A DNA stretch of 64,000 nt from Caenispirillum salinarum AK4 (GCF_000315795.1 NZ_ANHY01000013.1:1-64000); one strand, 5' to 3'. Shown: positions 1 to 8,204, counted from the stretch's first letter. Numbers and translations are program-made. The notes: a model not told the origin generated them from the sequence alone.

Positions 1-1554
1 GCGCCGTCGTTGACGGTGACCGCGATGGTCGCCGCATTGTCGCCGTTGACGTTGGAGGCGCCGGTGTACTGGATGTTGCTGGCGGTGTTCAGGAAGGTGT
101 CGATGGCCGCCGCCGAGCCCTGGAGCGTCAGCGTGCCCGTCCCCGTGCCGCCCACCGTCACGCCGCCGCCCGTGGTGGCGGCCATGGTGCCGGCGCTGGC
201 CGTCAGCGTCACCGTCAGGGTGTCGGAGGGATCGACGTCACCCAGCGTCACGGCCGTAAGGTCCAGGTTCGAGGCCACGTCCTCGGTCACCGTCACGTCC
301 GACGGCAGGCCGGTCAGCGTCGGGTTGTCGTTCAGGTTGGTGACGTTGAGCGTGATGGTGCCCAGCGCCACGTCGCCGCCGCCGCCGGTGCCGGTGTTGC
401 CGTTGTCCGTCACCGCCACCGTCAGGGTGTCGGTGCCGGCGTAGTTGGTGTTGCCGGTGTAGGTGATGTTGGTCGTGGTATCCAGGTAGGTGTTGAGGGC
501 GCTGACGGTGCCCGTCAGGGTCAGCGCGGTTGCGCTGCCTCCCACTGTGACGCCGGCGACACCGGTGGCCGAAAGCGTGCCGTTGCTCACGCCCAGCTTG
601 AGCGTCACCGTCGTGTCGCCGTCCACGTCCGACAGGGCCAGGGACGACAGGTCGATGTTGATGGCGGTTTCCTCGGGTGCCGCGATGGGGCCGGCGGGCA
701 GGCCGGTGGCCGTCGGGTCGTCGTTCACCGCCGTGATGTCGATGTTGACGGTGCCGGCGTTGATGTCGCCGCTGCCCGCGCCGTCGTTGACGGTGACCGC
801 GATGGTCGCCGCATTGTCGCCGTTGACGTTGGAGGCGCCGGTGTACTGGATGTTGCTGGCGGTGTTCAGGAAGGTGTCGATGTCCGACGCCAAGCCCGAC
901 AGCGTCAGCGTGCCCGTGCCCGTGCCGCCCACGGTCACCCCGCCGCCCGTGGTGGCGGCCATGGTGCCGGCGCTGGCGGTCAGCGTCACCGTCAGGGTGT
1001 CGGAGGGATCGACGTCACCCAGCGTCACGGCCGAGAGGTCCAGGTTCGAGCCCTGGTCCTCGGTCACCGTCACGTCCGACGGCAGGCCGGTCAGCGTGGG
1101 GTCGTCGTTCAGGTTGGTGACGTTGAGCGTGATGTTGCCCAGCGCCACGTCGCCGCCGCCGCCGGTGCCCGTGTTGCCGTTGTCGGTCACCGCCACCGTC
1201 AGGGTGTCGGCACCGACGTGGTTGGTGTTGCCGGTGTACTGGATGCGCGACGCGGTATCCAGATAGGCGTTGATGGCGCTGACGGTGCCCGTCAGGGTCA
1301 TCGCGGTGCCCGTGCCCCCCACGGTCACTCCGCCGTCGGTGGAGGCCGCCAGGGTGCCGTTGGTCACGCCCAGCTTGAGCGTCACCGTCGTGTCGCCGTC
1401 CACGTCCGACAGCGTCAGGGCCGACAGGTCGATGTTGGTGGCGGTTTCCTCGGGCGCGGCGATGGGGCCGCCGGGCAGGCCCGTGGCCGTCGGGTCGTCG
1501 TTGACCGCCGTCACGCCGATGGTGCGGACGAGGTTGGGGTTGACCGTGTCGGCC
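1..1554. repeat. Two tandem copies of a 777-bp coding repeat
   Basis: The DNA at the left edge recurs 777 bp later (the block beginning gcgccgtcgttgacggtg is at 1 and again at 778). Long stretches are identical, and a second sub-block at about 427 recurs at about 1204 with the same offset. The period equals 259 codons, so each copy encodes two different cadherin-like modules of about 130 residues. A more diverged relative lies at about 2030-2360. Near identity at DNA level suggests recent duplication or gene conversion inside the adhesin gene, and more copies may lie to the left. Confidence 0.85.
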
Positions 1555-3506
1555 GCGCCCGTGCCGACGGTGCCGCCGGAGTCGCGGACCGCGTTCAGCG
1601 TGAAGGTGCGGTTGCCGCCGGTGGGATTCTCGCTGGTGTTCTTGTAGGTGATGGCGTCGATGAACGACACCGCGTTGGCGGTGGACTGGCCCGTGCCGAA
1701 GGTCACCGTCACCGTGCCGCCGGAGATGCTGACGTTGTGGCCGCTCACCGTGCCGCCGCTGCCGTTCAGGGCGAAGTCCTGGCCGCCGATGGTCACCACC
1801 TCGGACGCGGCGTCCTGCAGGCCGCCGACGGAGAAGGCGAAGGAACTGACGGTCTGGGTGCTTTCGATGGTGGAGATGCTGTCCAGGTTGAACAGCTGCT
1901 GCGCCGCGCCGCCCTCGGTGAAGCCGCCGGTGGGCTGGCTGGCATTGGCGCTGACGGTGGGCGCATCGTTGATATCGGTGATGTCCAGGTTCACGGTGCC
2001 CGCGTTCACGACGGGGCTGCCGGCGTTGTCCTGAACCGTGACGGTGACGGTGGCGGCGTTGTCGCCGCTGACGTTGCTGGCGCCGGTGTACTGGATGTTG
2101 GACGCCGTGTTCAGGTAGGTGTCGATGTTGGCGGCCGTGCCGGTGAGGGTGAGGGTGCCCGTGGTCGACCCGCCGACGGTGACACTGCCGCCGCTGGAAG
2201 CGGTCATTGTGCCCGAGTTGGCCGTCAGGGTGACCGTGAGGATATCGGCGGCATCGTCGTCGCTCACCGTGGCCGCCGAAAGGTCGAGGTTGCTCGCCGT
2301 TTCCTCGGTCACCGCTACATCGGTCGGCAGGCCGGCGACGGTGGGATTGGCGTTTCCGCCGAGCAAGTTGATCGTATACGTCATAACAGAATGAGAACCG
2401 CCAACTTGGGTGCCGCTAGCGTAACTGACCCGTATTGTGTCCGCGTCGACTCGTATCATGCTCGCGCTGCCGGACGTCAAGTTCGACGGGCCAGACACCA
2501 GGCTGAGGGAGTCGATGCCCACAAAATTCGTTCCAGACAAATTCACAAAGAATGCTGATCCATTTGCGATGCCAGAGCTTGCCGCTAGGGTCCATGTCAC
2601 GGTCCCCTGGGACGCATTCACGCTATCGACGTCCATGGTCCACTGGCCATTAGTGAATTCGTCGGGATTACCTATGGTGTAGGTCCCGATGGGTTGACCA
2701 TTGGCGGACCCATCATCGAAAACGAATTGCACCGATCCACCGGTGAGGTCCAGCACGTCGCCGAAGTGCGCGACGGCGATTTCCGACGTTTCGATCGCGC
2801 CTCGCGCGACCTCCAGGTCCCAATCGCCCCCAAGGTTCGCCGCGCCGGTCCGGTCGTCGGACGCGGCGACGTCGGCGCCCGTCGCCGCCGACAGTTCCGC
2901 CAGAAACTCCTGACCACCGGCATCGGCGCCGACCATGCATCCGTACAGCATGATGTCGCCGGTTTCGGCCAGGGCCTTGCCCAGCGCGGCGAGATCAGCA
3001 GCGCGGCCGGTCAGATTTTCCGACGTCAGCGTCACAGTACCAAGACGAATGGTGCCCTCGGCCCCGTGAGAGAGGACATGAACGGCGTCATACCCGCTTC
3101 GTCCTTCTGCCCAAGCCGCCATCTGCGCCAGCCCGTCCTGACCCGCCTCCAGGACCACAACTTCCAGACCGTCACGAACGGCGTTCGCCAAAACCTGATG
3201 GTCCTCCACACCGGCATCGATGAAGACGACCTCCCGCCGCTCGTCCTTTTCGCCCGGCGGCTGATGGGCGCGCGCCGCCGCGTCCAGTGCGGCATCGACA
3301 GCACCATCATGGTTATCGGCGGTCCCGTCGTGTTCGGCCGCCACGGCCTCGGCCGTCGCCTCGCGCACGGCGTCCACGCCCGTGGCGGCGCCGGCGGCGT
3401 CGAACATGTAGCGCGGTTCCAGCGCGATGGCGATTGGCGCGGCGTGGGACATCATGCTGTCCTTCAGGCGGCGGGCGGCGCGGGTGGGCTTGACGATCTG
3501 GTTCAT
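1..3506 (-). CDS. Giant DUF4347 / cadherin-like repeat surface protein (3' end outside window)
   Basis: The first 1168 residues of a very large protein are visible; the reading frame is open to the window edge with no stop. The N-terminus has no classical signal peptide but carries LEPRYMFDAA at residues 29-38, a motif common at the start of giant secreted proteins of alphaproteobacteria. Residues about 92-230 match DUF4347, including the HVLSHGAEG segment near 140. From roughly residue 390 onward the protein is built of cadherin-like/Ig-like repeats rich in Thr, Val, Asp and Gly, with Asp-rich loops such as SDVDGDT that could bind calcium. It is probably an adhesin or S-layer-like protein exported by a type I system through a C-terminal signal outside the window; that is inference. 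It is the last gene seen in a same-strand run with a GNAT enzyme and three tail-collar proteins. The start ATG is chosen because it places the LEPR motif near the N-terminus. Confidence 0.85.
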   Translation of the reverse strand, partial: MNQIVKPTRAARRLKDSMMSHAAPIAIALEPRYMFDAAGAATGVDAVREATAEAVAAEHDGTADNHDGAVDAALDAAARAHQPPGEKDERREVVFIDAGVEDHQVLANAVRDGLEVVVLEAGQDGLAQMAAWAEGRSGYDAVHVLSHGAEGTIRLGTVTLTSENLTGRAADLAALGKALAETGDIMLYGCMVGADAGGQEFLAELSAATGADVAASDDRTGAANLGGDWDLEVARGAIETSEIAVAHFGDVLDLTGGSVQFVFDDGSANGQPIGTYTIGNPDEFTNGQWTMDVDSVNASQGTVTWTLAASSGIANGSAFFVNLSGTNFVGIDSLSLVSGPSNLTSGSASMIRVDADTIRVSYASGTQVGGSHSVMTYTINLLGGNANPTVAGLPTDVAVTEETASNLDLSAATVSDDDAADILTVTLTANSGTMTASSGGSVTVGGSTTGTLTLTGTAANIDTYLNTASNIQYTGASNVSGDNAATVTVTVQDNAGSPVVNAGTVNLDITDINDAPTVSANASQPTGGFTEGGAAQQLFNLDSISTIESTQTVSSFAFSVGGLQDAASEVVTIGGQDFALNGSGGTVSGHNVSISGGTVTVTFGTGQSTANAVSFIDAITYKNTSENPTGGNRTFTLNAVRDSGGTVGTGAADTVNPNLVRTIGVTAVNDDPTATGLPGGPIAAPEETATNIDLSALTLSDVDGDTTVTLKLGVTNGTLAASTDGGVTVGGTGTAMTLTGTVSAINAYLDTASRIQYTGNTNHVGADTLTVAVTDNGNTGTGGGGDVALGNITLNVTNLNDDPTLTGLPSDVTVTEDQGSNLDLSAVTLGDVDPSDTLTVTLTASAGTMAATTGGGVTVGGTGTGTLTLSGLASDIDTFLNTASNIQYTGASNVNGDNAATIAVTVNDGAGSGDINAGTVNIDITAVNDDPTATGLPAGPIAAPEETAINIDLSSLALSDVDGDTTVTLKLGVSNGTLSATGVAGVTVGGSATALTLTGTVSALNTYLDTTTNITYTGNTNYAGTDTLTVAVTDNGNTGTGGGGDVALGTITLNVTNLNDNPTLTGLPSDVTVTEDVASNLDLTAVTLGDVDPSDTLTVTLTASAGTMAATTGGGVTVGGTGTGTLTLQGSAAAIDTFLNTASNIQYTGASNVNGDNAATIAVTVNDG

Positions 3507-3943
3507 GGCGGCTGGGACCCTTGCTGATTGTTCCGGTTCCGATGAAACCGGCTCCCCTGTATTTCCCCTGGTGCCGCGGCACCCTGCCCCGCGGCCGGCA
3601 TCTGTTCTTGCGTTGCCGGCGGCCTACCGCCGGTGGAATGGCCTGTCGTCCTGCTCGCGCACGCGCCCCGGCCAGGGACGCCCATGCGCAAGGACCGTCG
3701 GCGCGAGGGCCACGGTCCCTTGAAATCTTGTCTGGCCGGCGGATACCGCCAAGACAGTTGCGCGAATAGACAGATTCGCGCGCGCCGCGACCAAACTTAC
3801 GTTACCTTGAATCGCTGCGCGCATCCATAGGTTTAAAATAGTATGCAGAAGGCGTGCGGCCTGGAAAACCAGGATGAACGGCATAGCGGCGCCTACGACC
3901 AAATGCGCGGCCGGGGCTGGCGGGCCGCGATCGCGGCGGCCGG
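3507..3943. other. 437-bp intergenic leader with two hairpins
   Basis: I see no convincing gene here. The stretch separates the GNAT gene from the giant adhesin, both on the minus strand, so it is probably the adhesin leader. It holds a perfect 8-bp inverted repeat (GCGCGAAT, 3760-3767 and 3774-3781) and, next to it, an imperfect stem around 3729-3756 with GGCGG/CCGCC at its core. An AT-rich patch at about 3825-3845 is the most promoter-like spot for leftward transcription, but no clear -35/-10 pair was found. Confidence 0.45.
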
Positions 3944-4447
3944 TCAATGCGGCAGGGCGCGCCATTCCATCGCCAGGCGGAGGCCGTCGTCCCCCACCGT
4001 GCGGAAGCCCAGGCGCTCGTACAGGCGTCGGGCCGGATTGTGCCCGATGACGTGCAGGCGCACCGCCTGGCCGCGCCCGGCGGCGGCGTCCATGACGGCC
4101 CGCAGGATGGCGCCGCCGTGCCCGCGCCCGCGCAGGCCGGGGATGATGACGATATCCAGGACCAGGATCGCGTCGTTCCGTTGGTGCAGGCACAGGCGGC
4201 CGGCGCCCTGGCCGTCGTGTTCCAGAATGTCCATGGATGCGCCGGGATAGGCGGCGCGGTAGTGGTGCGTCTGGGCCCTGGCCTGCTGGTCCATCAGCAT
4301 GCGCCAATGGCTTGCGTCGCCGGGGAAGAAGGCCCGCTCCGCCTCCCGCGCGCTGGACATGAGGGAAACCAGGAAGGGCATGTCGTCCTGGTCGCGCTGG
4401 GGCCGCAAACGGAATCCGGCCACCTGGCCGTCGGGAAAAACATGCAT
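3944..4447 (-). CDS. GNAT family N-acetyltransferase
   Basis: This 167-residue protein has the size and layout of a single-domain GNAT acetyltransferase, which transfers acetyl from acetyl-CoA to an amine. The acetyl-CoA pyrophosphate loop is seen as LRGRGHGG (about residues 105-112), after a hydrophobic strand LVLDIVIIP. The C-terminal NPARRLYERLGF segment (137-148) is the usual motif before the last strand. The substrate cannot be read from sequence. It follows three tail-collar genes on the same strand and precedes the giant adhesin. GNAT genes beside MdpB-like collar genes are familiar to me from other bacteria, so a role in modifying these surface proteins is possible but unproven. Confidence 0.85.
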   Translation of the reverse strand: MHVFPDGQVAGFRLRPQRDQDDMPFLVSLMSSAREAERAFFPGDASHWRMLMDQQARAQTHHYRAAYPGASMDILEHDGQGAGRLCLHQRNDAILVLDIVIIPGLRGRGHGGAILRAVMDAAAGRGQAVRLHVIGHNPARRLYERLGFRTVGDDGLRLAMEWRALPH

Positions 4448-4480
4448 CGGTGCAAGCCTGCTGGGGGGGATGGCGGAGCA

Positions 4481-4507
4481 TCGGCGGCCGGATGACCCGG
4501 CCGCCGA
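4481..4507 (-). terminator. Perfect hairpin between the third collar gene and the GNAT gene
   Basis: Perfect 11-bp arms (TCGGCGGCCGG at 4481-4491 and its complement at 4497-4507) enclose a 5-nt loop. It lies just past the stop of the collar gene. There is no U-tract in the leftward direction, so it may stabilise the 3' end or partly attenuate rather than fully terminate. Confidence 0.5.
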
Positions 4508-4516
4508 CCTTGGTGC

Positions 4517-5068
4517 TTAGTCTCTCGGGGGGTAAGCGCCGTTAATCGCGATGAACCACGCCATCACGCTGAAGGGCTGCACGTTGTAGTGCCCGGCCCC
4601 GCCGCCGGCGGGGCTGATGATGCCGCCGCCCATCTGCTGGTCGGGCGGCTGGGTGGAGTAGGCCTGGAAGGGCGTCACGCTCCCGAACGAACTCGCATTC
4701 CCCTGCGCCAGGAGGGTGGTGTTGGCCGGCGTCGACGTCCCGCCGTTCGCCGCCACCGCTTCCACGGTGTGGTTGTGCGCCGGCACCTGGTCCAGCGTCA
4801 GGGTCACCATCTCCTGCCCGCCGGGCTGGCCCTGCGGAAACGGGGTGCCGCTGTGAGGGTCGGTGCCCGCCCCGAGCGCGCAGCGCCCGCGCAGGTCCGG
4901 CAGTTGGAAGTTGGTCGTCCCGTTACCGCCGAAGGTGGTTCCGATCAGGCTGAACAGTGCCTGATTGCCATTTATCGGCAGCGTCTGGCCATCGCAACGC
5001 AGCCAGCCCTGCGGGGTTTGATTGTACGGATAGAGGGCGAGTTCGCCGAGAAACGGTTCAGTAGGCAT
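4517..5068 (-). CDS. Phage tail collar domain protein, MdpB-like (third of three)
   Basis: The 183-residue protein belongs to the tail-collar family best known from short phage tail fibres and the bacterial microcystin-related protein MdpB. The N-terminal block has the family signature: LGELALYPYN, then GWLRCDGQTLPI, then LFSLIGTTFGGNGTTNFQLP followed by DLRGR (about residues 8-62). The middle is Gly/Thr/Ala-rich, and the C-terminus ends in AINGAYPPRD, matching the G-x-YP ending of its two upstream paralogues. No signal peptide is visible. No phage genes are nearby, so this is a bacterial collar-type protein rather than a prophage part. It starts 15 bp after the second paralogue stops, implying co-transcription. 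Confidence 0.88.
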   Translation of the reverse strand: MPTEPFLGELALYPYNQTPQGWLRCDGQTLPINGNQALFSLIGTTFGGNGTTNFQLPDLRGRCALGAGTDPHSGTPFPQGQPGGQEMVTLTLDQVPAHNHTVEAVAANGGTSTPANTTLLAQGNASSFGSVTPFQAYSTQPPDQQMGGGIISPAGGGAGHYNVQPFSVMAWFIAINGAYPPRD

Positions 5069-5083
5069 GGTGTTCCACCTTCC

Positions 5084-5620
5084 TTAAGAGCGCGAGGGGT
5101 AGATGCCGTCGACACAGATGCAGAACTGTACCGGGAGGTACGGCGCCATGTTCGGGTGAGCGTTGGCATAGCCGGTCGAGCCGTCGCCGCCGACGCTGCT
5201 GATCATCTGCGCTCCCATGGCCACCTTGCCCGTCGCCGGCGCGTTGATGTAAAGGTTCCCGCCCTCGGCGAAGACGTTGCCTGTCGGCGACTTGACGTCC
5301 GCGGCAGTCGTCGACGCGGTCATCGCATGGGTGTGCGGCGGGACCTGAGAGGAACCCAGGGCCACGTTCTCGAAGCCAACATCCTGGCCGATCGAGCGCG
5401 GCGTCAGCCCGGGACCAACCCCCGTGCCCATGGCAACATGCCCGCGCATCTCCGGAAGCTGGAAGTTCGTCGTGCCGTTACCGCCATAGGTGATGCCGAT
5501 AATGGAGTAGAGCGCGGTGTACTGCTGGATCGAAAGCAGTTGCCCCTCGCACGCCATCCAGTTGTAGGGGGCGAAGCCGTACGGAAGCAGGCGGATTTCG
5601 CCGATATAGGCATAAGACAT
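5084..5620 (-). CDS. Phage tail collar domain protein, MdpB-like (second of three)
   Basis: This 178-residue paralogue has the collar signature IGEIRLLPYGFAP, NWMACEGQLLSI and IGITYGGNGTTNFQLP followed by EMRGH at residues about 6-60. The C-terminus VDGIYPSRS has the shared G-x-YP ending. Compared with its neighbours the Gly-Trp before the conserved Cys is Asn-Trp. It has exactly the length of the first paralogue and sits between the other two with 15-bp gaps on each side, the pattern expected after tandem duplication. Families of this type trimerise in phage tails; assembly into a mixed fibre with its neighbours is inference. Confidence 0.88.
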   Translation of the reverse strand: MSYAYIGEIRLLPYGFAPYNWMACEGQLLSIQQYTALYSIIGITYGGNGTTNFQLPEMRGHVAMGTGVGPGLTPRSIGQDVGFENVALGSSQVPPHTHAMTASTTAADVKSPTGNVFAEGGNLYINAPATGKVAMGAQMISSVGGDGSTGYANAHPNMAPYLPVQFCICVDGIYPSRS

Positions 5621-5635
5621 GGTACAACCCCCTTC

Positions 5636-6172
5636 CTAGGACCACGACGGGTAAGTGCCGACCGTGGCAATGATGTAGCTCATCGCCACGGTGGGCTGCA
5701 TGTTCACGTGCGACTGGCCGCCGCCGTTGGAATTGGTCACCGCCGCGGCGTTCAGCGCGACGTTGGTGGCCCCGTTCTTGTAGATGTTCGCCCCATTGGC
5801 CGGCACCGTGCCCGGGTAGGCGTTCTGCGGCGAGTCCGCGGTGGCCTCCGCTGCGGCGTGGGCCATCACCTGGTGGGTGTGGGCCGGGTACTGGCTGGTG
5901 GTCACCGTCACGGTCTCAAAGCCGCCTTTCTGGCCCACGGAGTAGTCGGTTCCCTGGTTCCCGTAGACCTGCCCCGGATGGATGTTCATGCGGCCGCGAT
6001 AGTCCGGCAGCCCGAAGGTCGTCACGCCATCGCCCCCGAAACTGGTCCCGAGAAGCGAAAACAGTGCCGTGTTGGTGGAGATGTTCAGAAGCTGCCCGTT
6101 GCACAGCTCCCAGCCGTGGGGCGCATAGTTGCCGGCGAACAGCCGGACCTCGCCCAAGTAAGGATCACTCAT
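5636..6172 (-). CDS. Phage tail collar domain protein, MdpB-like (first of three)
   Basis: This 178-residue protein is the promoter-proximal member of the collar triplet. Visible signature elements are LGEVRLFAGNYAPHGWELC, NGQLLNI and LFSLLGTSFGGDGVTTFGLP followed by DYRGR within the first 62 residues. The C-terminus ATVGTYPSWS carries the shared G-x-YP ending. The start follows a strong purine-rich ribosome site (AGGGGGG in the message). Upstream is a 290-bp leader with a hairpin, so the triplet, the GNAT gene and possibly the adhesin could be one transcription unit. Cell location is not shown by sequence; members of this family lack a Sec signal. Confidence 0.88.
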   Translation of the reverse strand: MSDPYLGEVRLFAGNYAPHGWELCNGQLLNISTNTALFSLLGTSFGGDGVTTFGLPDYRGRMNIHPGQVYGNQGTDYSVGQKGGFETVTVTTSQYPAHTHQVMAHAAAEATADSPQNAYPGTVPANGANIYKNGATNVALNAAAVTNSNGGGQSHVNMQPTVAMSYIIATVGTYPSWS

Positions 6173-6465
6173 GAGGATACCCCCCTTCGTTTCAATCGCG
6201 CCTCCCGCGGAGGAGGCAGTGACCGAAGCATGGTACCTGGGGGTGCATTATTGGCACATACCTAAAGTTGTCTTTGTAGGCGTAAAGATTTCTGGACACG
6301 AAAGTAGAAACACCTTCTACTGGGGGGCTTAGCAGTACCGCAACCCGTGGTAAGTCGCGGATGGATCGATCTGGGTTGCATGATCTTCTACTGCCTTCGT
6401 CTTAGGCGGGGCCTTTTCCGAAGCTCAGGGTACTGTCCTTCCCTCGTCCGTTCGCCCAGACAAGA
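6173..6465. promoter_or_regulatory. Upstream region of the collar operon with an inverted repeat
   Basis: There is no gene in this stretch. It is more AT-rich than its surroundings and must contain the promoter of the leftward collar operon. A perfect inverted repeat AGTAGAA-N5-TTCTACT lies at 6303-6321, about 130 bp before the first collar start, and could be an operator or a small hairpin. I could not assign a confident -35/-10 pair. Confidence 0.4.
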
Positions 6466-6501
6466 CAAGACCCCCTTCGACCTGCGTCGAAGGGGGTCTT
6501 G
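6466..6501 (-). terminator. Rho-independent terminator after the methyltransferase gene
   Basis: A perfect 15-bp stem (6466-6480 paired with 6487-6501, six-base loop) lies about 30 bp past the methyltransferase stop. In the leftward direction it is followed by the T-rich TTGTCTTGTCT-type run, as expected for a terminator. Confidence 0.8.
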
Positions 6502-6531
6502 GCGTTTGGGCGGGAGCACCCCAGGATGCGG

Positions 6532-7263
6532 TCAGATCCCGCGGGCGTGGGCGTGCAGGTCCCAGTCCTCGCGCCGCTCCTTGCACAGGACGGTGACGCG
6601 GGTGGGCTGGTCGAACAGCCAGCCGTCGTCCTCTTCGGTGCGCCGCCCCAGGTCCTCGAAGCGGCGGCGCAGGTCGCCTTCCCGGGCGTCGAAGCGGGCC
6701 TCGCGCTCTGTGTTGACCGAAACGATGCGGTCGCGGAAAGCCTCGAAGCTTTTCAGGCGCACCACGTGAATGAACACCGTCTCGCGCTCGACGTGCAGGC
6801 CGGCGCGGTGGGCGTCGTGCAGGGCCCGCCACGCCTGGGCGCGCACCTCGCGCTCGTCGTCGACCGCCTTGCACAGGTCGTAGAACGGCCCCTGCGCCAG
6901 CGGTTCCGAACAGTATACCCGCCCGCCCGACCGCAGCACGCGGGCGGCCTCGGCCATGGCGGTGTCCATGTGTTGGGGCGGAACGTGGTGCAGGCTGTTG
7001 AAGAACACCACCGCGTCCATGGTTCCGGCCAGCACGGGCAGCGCCTCGGCCACCCCGTCGATGATGGCGACGCCGTCCACCGGCTCGGCGGCGCGGGCCT
7101 TGTCGAGCTGGCGCGGGCTGCACTCCACGCCGATCACGCGGGCGGCGCCGGCGCGGCGGATAGCGCGGGCCAAGCCGCCGTCGCCGCAACCGACGTCAAC
7201 CACGGCCCGGTCCTCCAATTCCAGGGACTCGAAAAGAACGTCGCGGCTGTTCTTGTATTCCAT
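6532..7263 (-). CDS. Class I SAM-dependent methyltransferase
   Basis: The protein (243 residues from the chosen start) has the class I Rossmann fold signature: motif I VVDVGCGDGG near residues 21-30, an acidic ribose-binding position in VIGVECSP, and the motif IV/V region AVVFFNSLHHVP followed by LRSGGRVYCSEPL. This is the Methyltransf_11 pattern seen in enzymes acting on small molecules or quinones. The substrate is unknown. The ATG was chosen because it has a GGTGA ribosome site; an in-frame GTG eight codons upstream is possible but has none. The gene stands alone and ends at a strong terminator. Confidence 0.85.
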   Translation of the reverse strand: MEYKNSRDVLFESLELEDRAVVDVGCGDGGLARAIRRAGAARVIGVECSPRQLDKARAAEPVDGVAIIDGVAEALPVLAGTMDAVVFFNSLHHVPPQHMDTAMAEAARVLRSGGRVYCSEPLAQGPFYDLCKAVDDEREVRAQAWRALHDAHRAGLHVERETVFIHVVRLKSFEAFRDRIVSVNTEREARFDAREGDLRRRFEDLGRRTEEDDGWLFDQPTRVTVLCKERREDWDLHAHARGI

Positions 7264-7352
7264 GGCTTCACCAGACTGTCCGGACACGGCGGGCGCGGGC
7301 CGGGACGGGCCGCCGCCAAACCCTCATGATGCGCCGAAACGGCGCCCGGATG

Positions 7353-8204
7353 CTAGAAAAGTTCAGGCCGTTCGGGCCGGTAGGAGACCTTGTTCGCCCG
7401 CTCGAAGGCGTTGACGTAGGCCACCAGCTCGCGCCGGCGGTCCATGGCGGCCTGCACCTGGGCCGGCGTGATCGGCGGACCGGAGATGCGGTTCTCCTCC
7501 ACCATGGCCTTGATGCGCTCCAGGAACATGCGCACGTTCACGGCCTCGATCAGGTCGGCGCAGAAGTGGATGAAGGTGTCGTAGCGCACGCTTTTCTTGG
7601 GCTTGGGCGGGTGGTGCACCGACACCGCGAACGACCCCGTGCGCCCGCCCCGGCGCTCCAGGATGGCGGCGCGGTGATAGCTGGAAAAGGGCGTGAACAC
7701 GACCGCCGTCTGGCTGTCGTGCTGCACCACGAATTCCTCGTCGCGGCCGAACAGGGTCTGGCTGACGCGGCGCACCAGCTGTTCGTTGATGTCGCCGCCC
7801 TGGGCCAGCGCCTCCAGCGCGTCGATGTGGCGCGAGGTGTTGGTGGAGAACAGCGTGGTGCCGGCGTGGTGCAGCGACACCCAGCTTTCCGGCACGAACT
7901 TCCGCTCGTACGATGACTGGCGGTTCTCCCACTTGTCCGCCCAATCGACGGCGTCGTCCTTGCGGAAGACCAGGGGATTGCGGGTGAACGTTTCCACCAC
8001 CATGGCCGCGCAGCGCAGGGTGGAGGGGATGTTCTGTCCGCGCACAACCACCGTCTCGGTCACGTCGGGAGCCTTCAGCGTCATGGCGATGCGGTTGGAC
8101 CGAATGGACATCGCCGCCGCGTTCCCCTCCGACCCGGCGTCGAAGGAGAAGCTGTGGACGGTGGTCTTTTCACGGAACAGCGTGATGCCGGTGACGGAGG
8201 CCAT
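7353..8204 (-). CDS. Conserved-looking protein of unknown function, 283 aa
   Basis: I do not recognise this protein. It has normal codon use for the window, no signal peptide and no membrane segment, so it is probably cytoplasmic. Residues about 30-75 (SIRSNRIAMTLKAPDVTETV, then the NIPSTLRCAAMVVE segment) look like beta strands, and the C-terminal third, rich in charged residues (FLERIKAMVEENR, DRRRELVAYVNAFERANK), is helical. A basic PPKPKKSVRYD segment sits in the middle. It lies between a methyltransferase on the same strand and a divergent YdcF-like gene. Confidence 0.7.
   Translation of the reverse strand: MASVTGITLFREKTTVHSFSFDAGSEGNAAAMSIRSNRIAMTLKAPDVTETVVVRGQNIPSTLRCAAMVVETFTRNPLVFRKDDAVDWADKWENRQSSYERKFVPESWVSLHHAGTTLFSTNTSRHIDALEALAQGGDINEQLVRRVSQTLFGRDEEFVVQHDSQTAVVFTPFSSYHRAAILERRGGRTGSFAVSVHHPPKPKKSVRYDTFIHFCADLIEAVNVRMFLERIKAMVEENRISGPPITPAQVQAAMDRRRELVAYVNAFERANKVSYRPERPELF

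Noticed and set aside
1-2360. CRISPR array or non-coding tandem repeat
   Set aside because: The repeats are long, in frame, multiples of three and encode cadherin-like modules; there are no short repeats with spacers.
4517-6172. Tail-collar genes as part of a prophage
   Set aside because: No capsid, portal, terminase, tail tape, lysis or integrase genes are near. Neighbours are bacterial, and the family is common on bacterial chromosomes.
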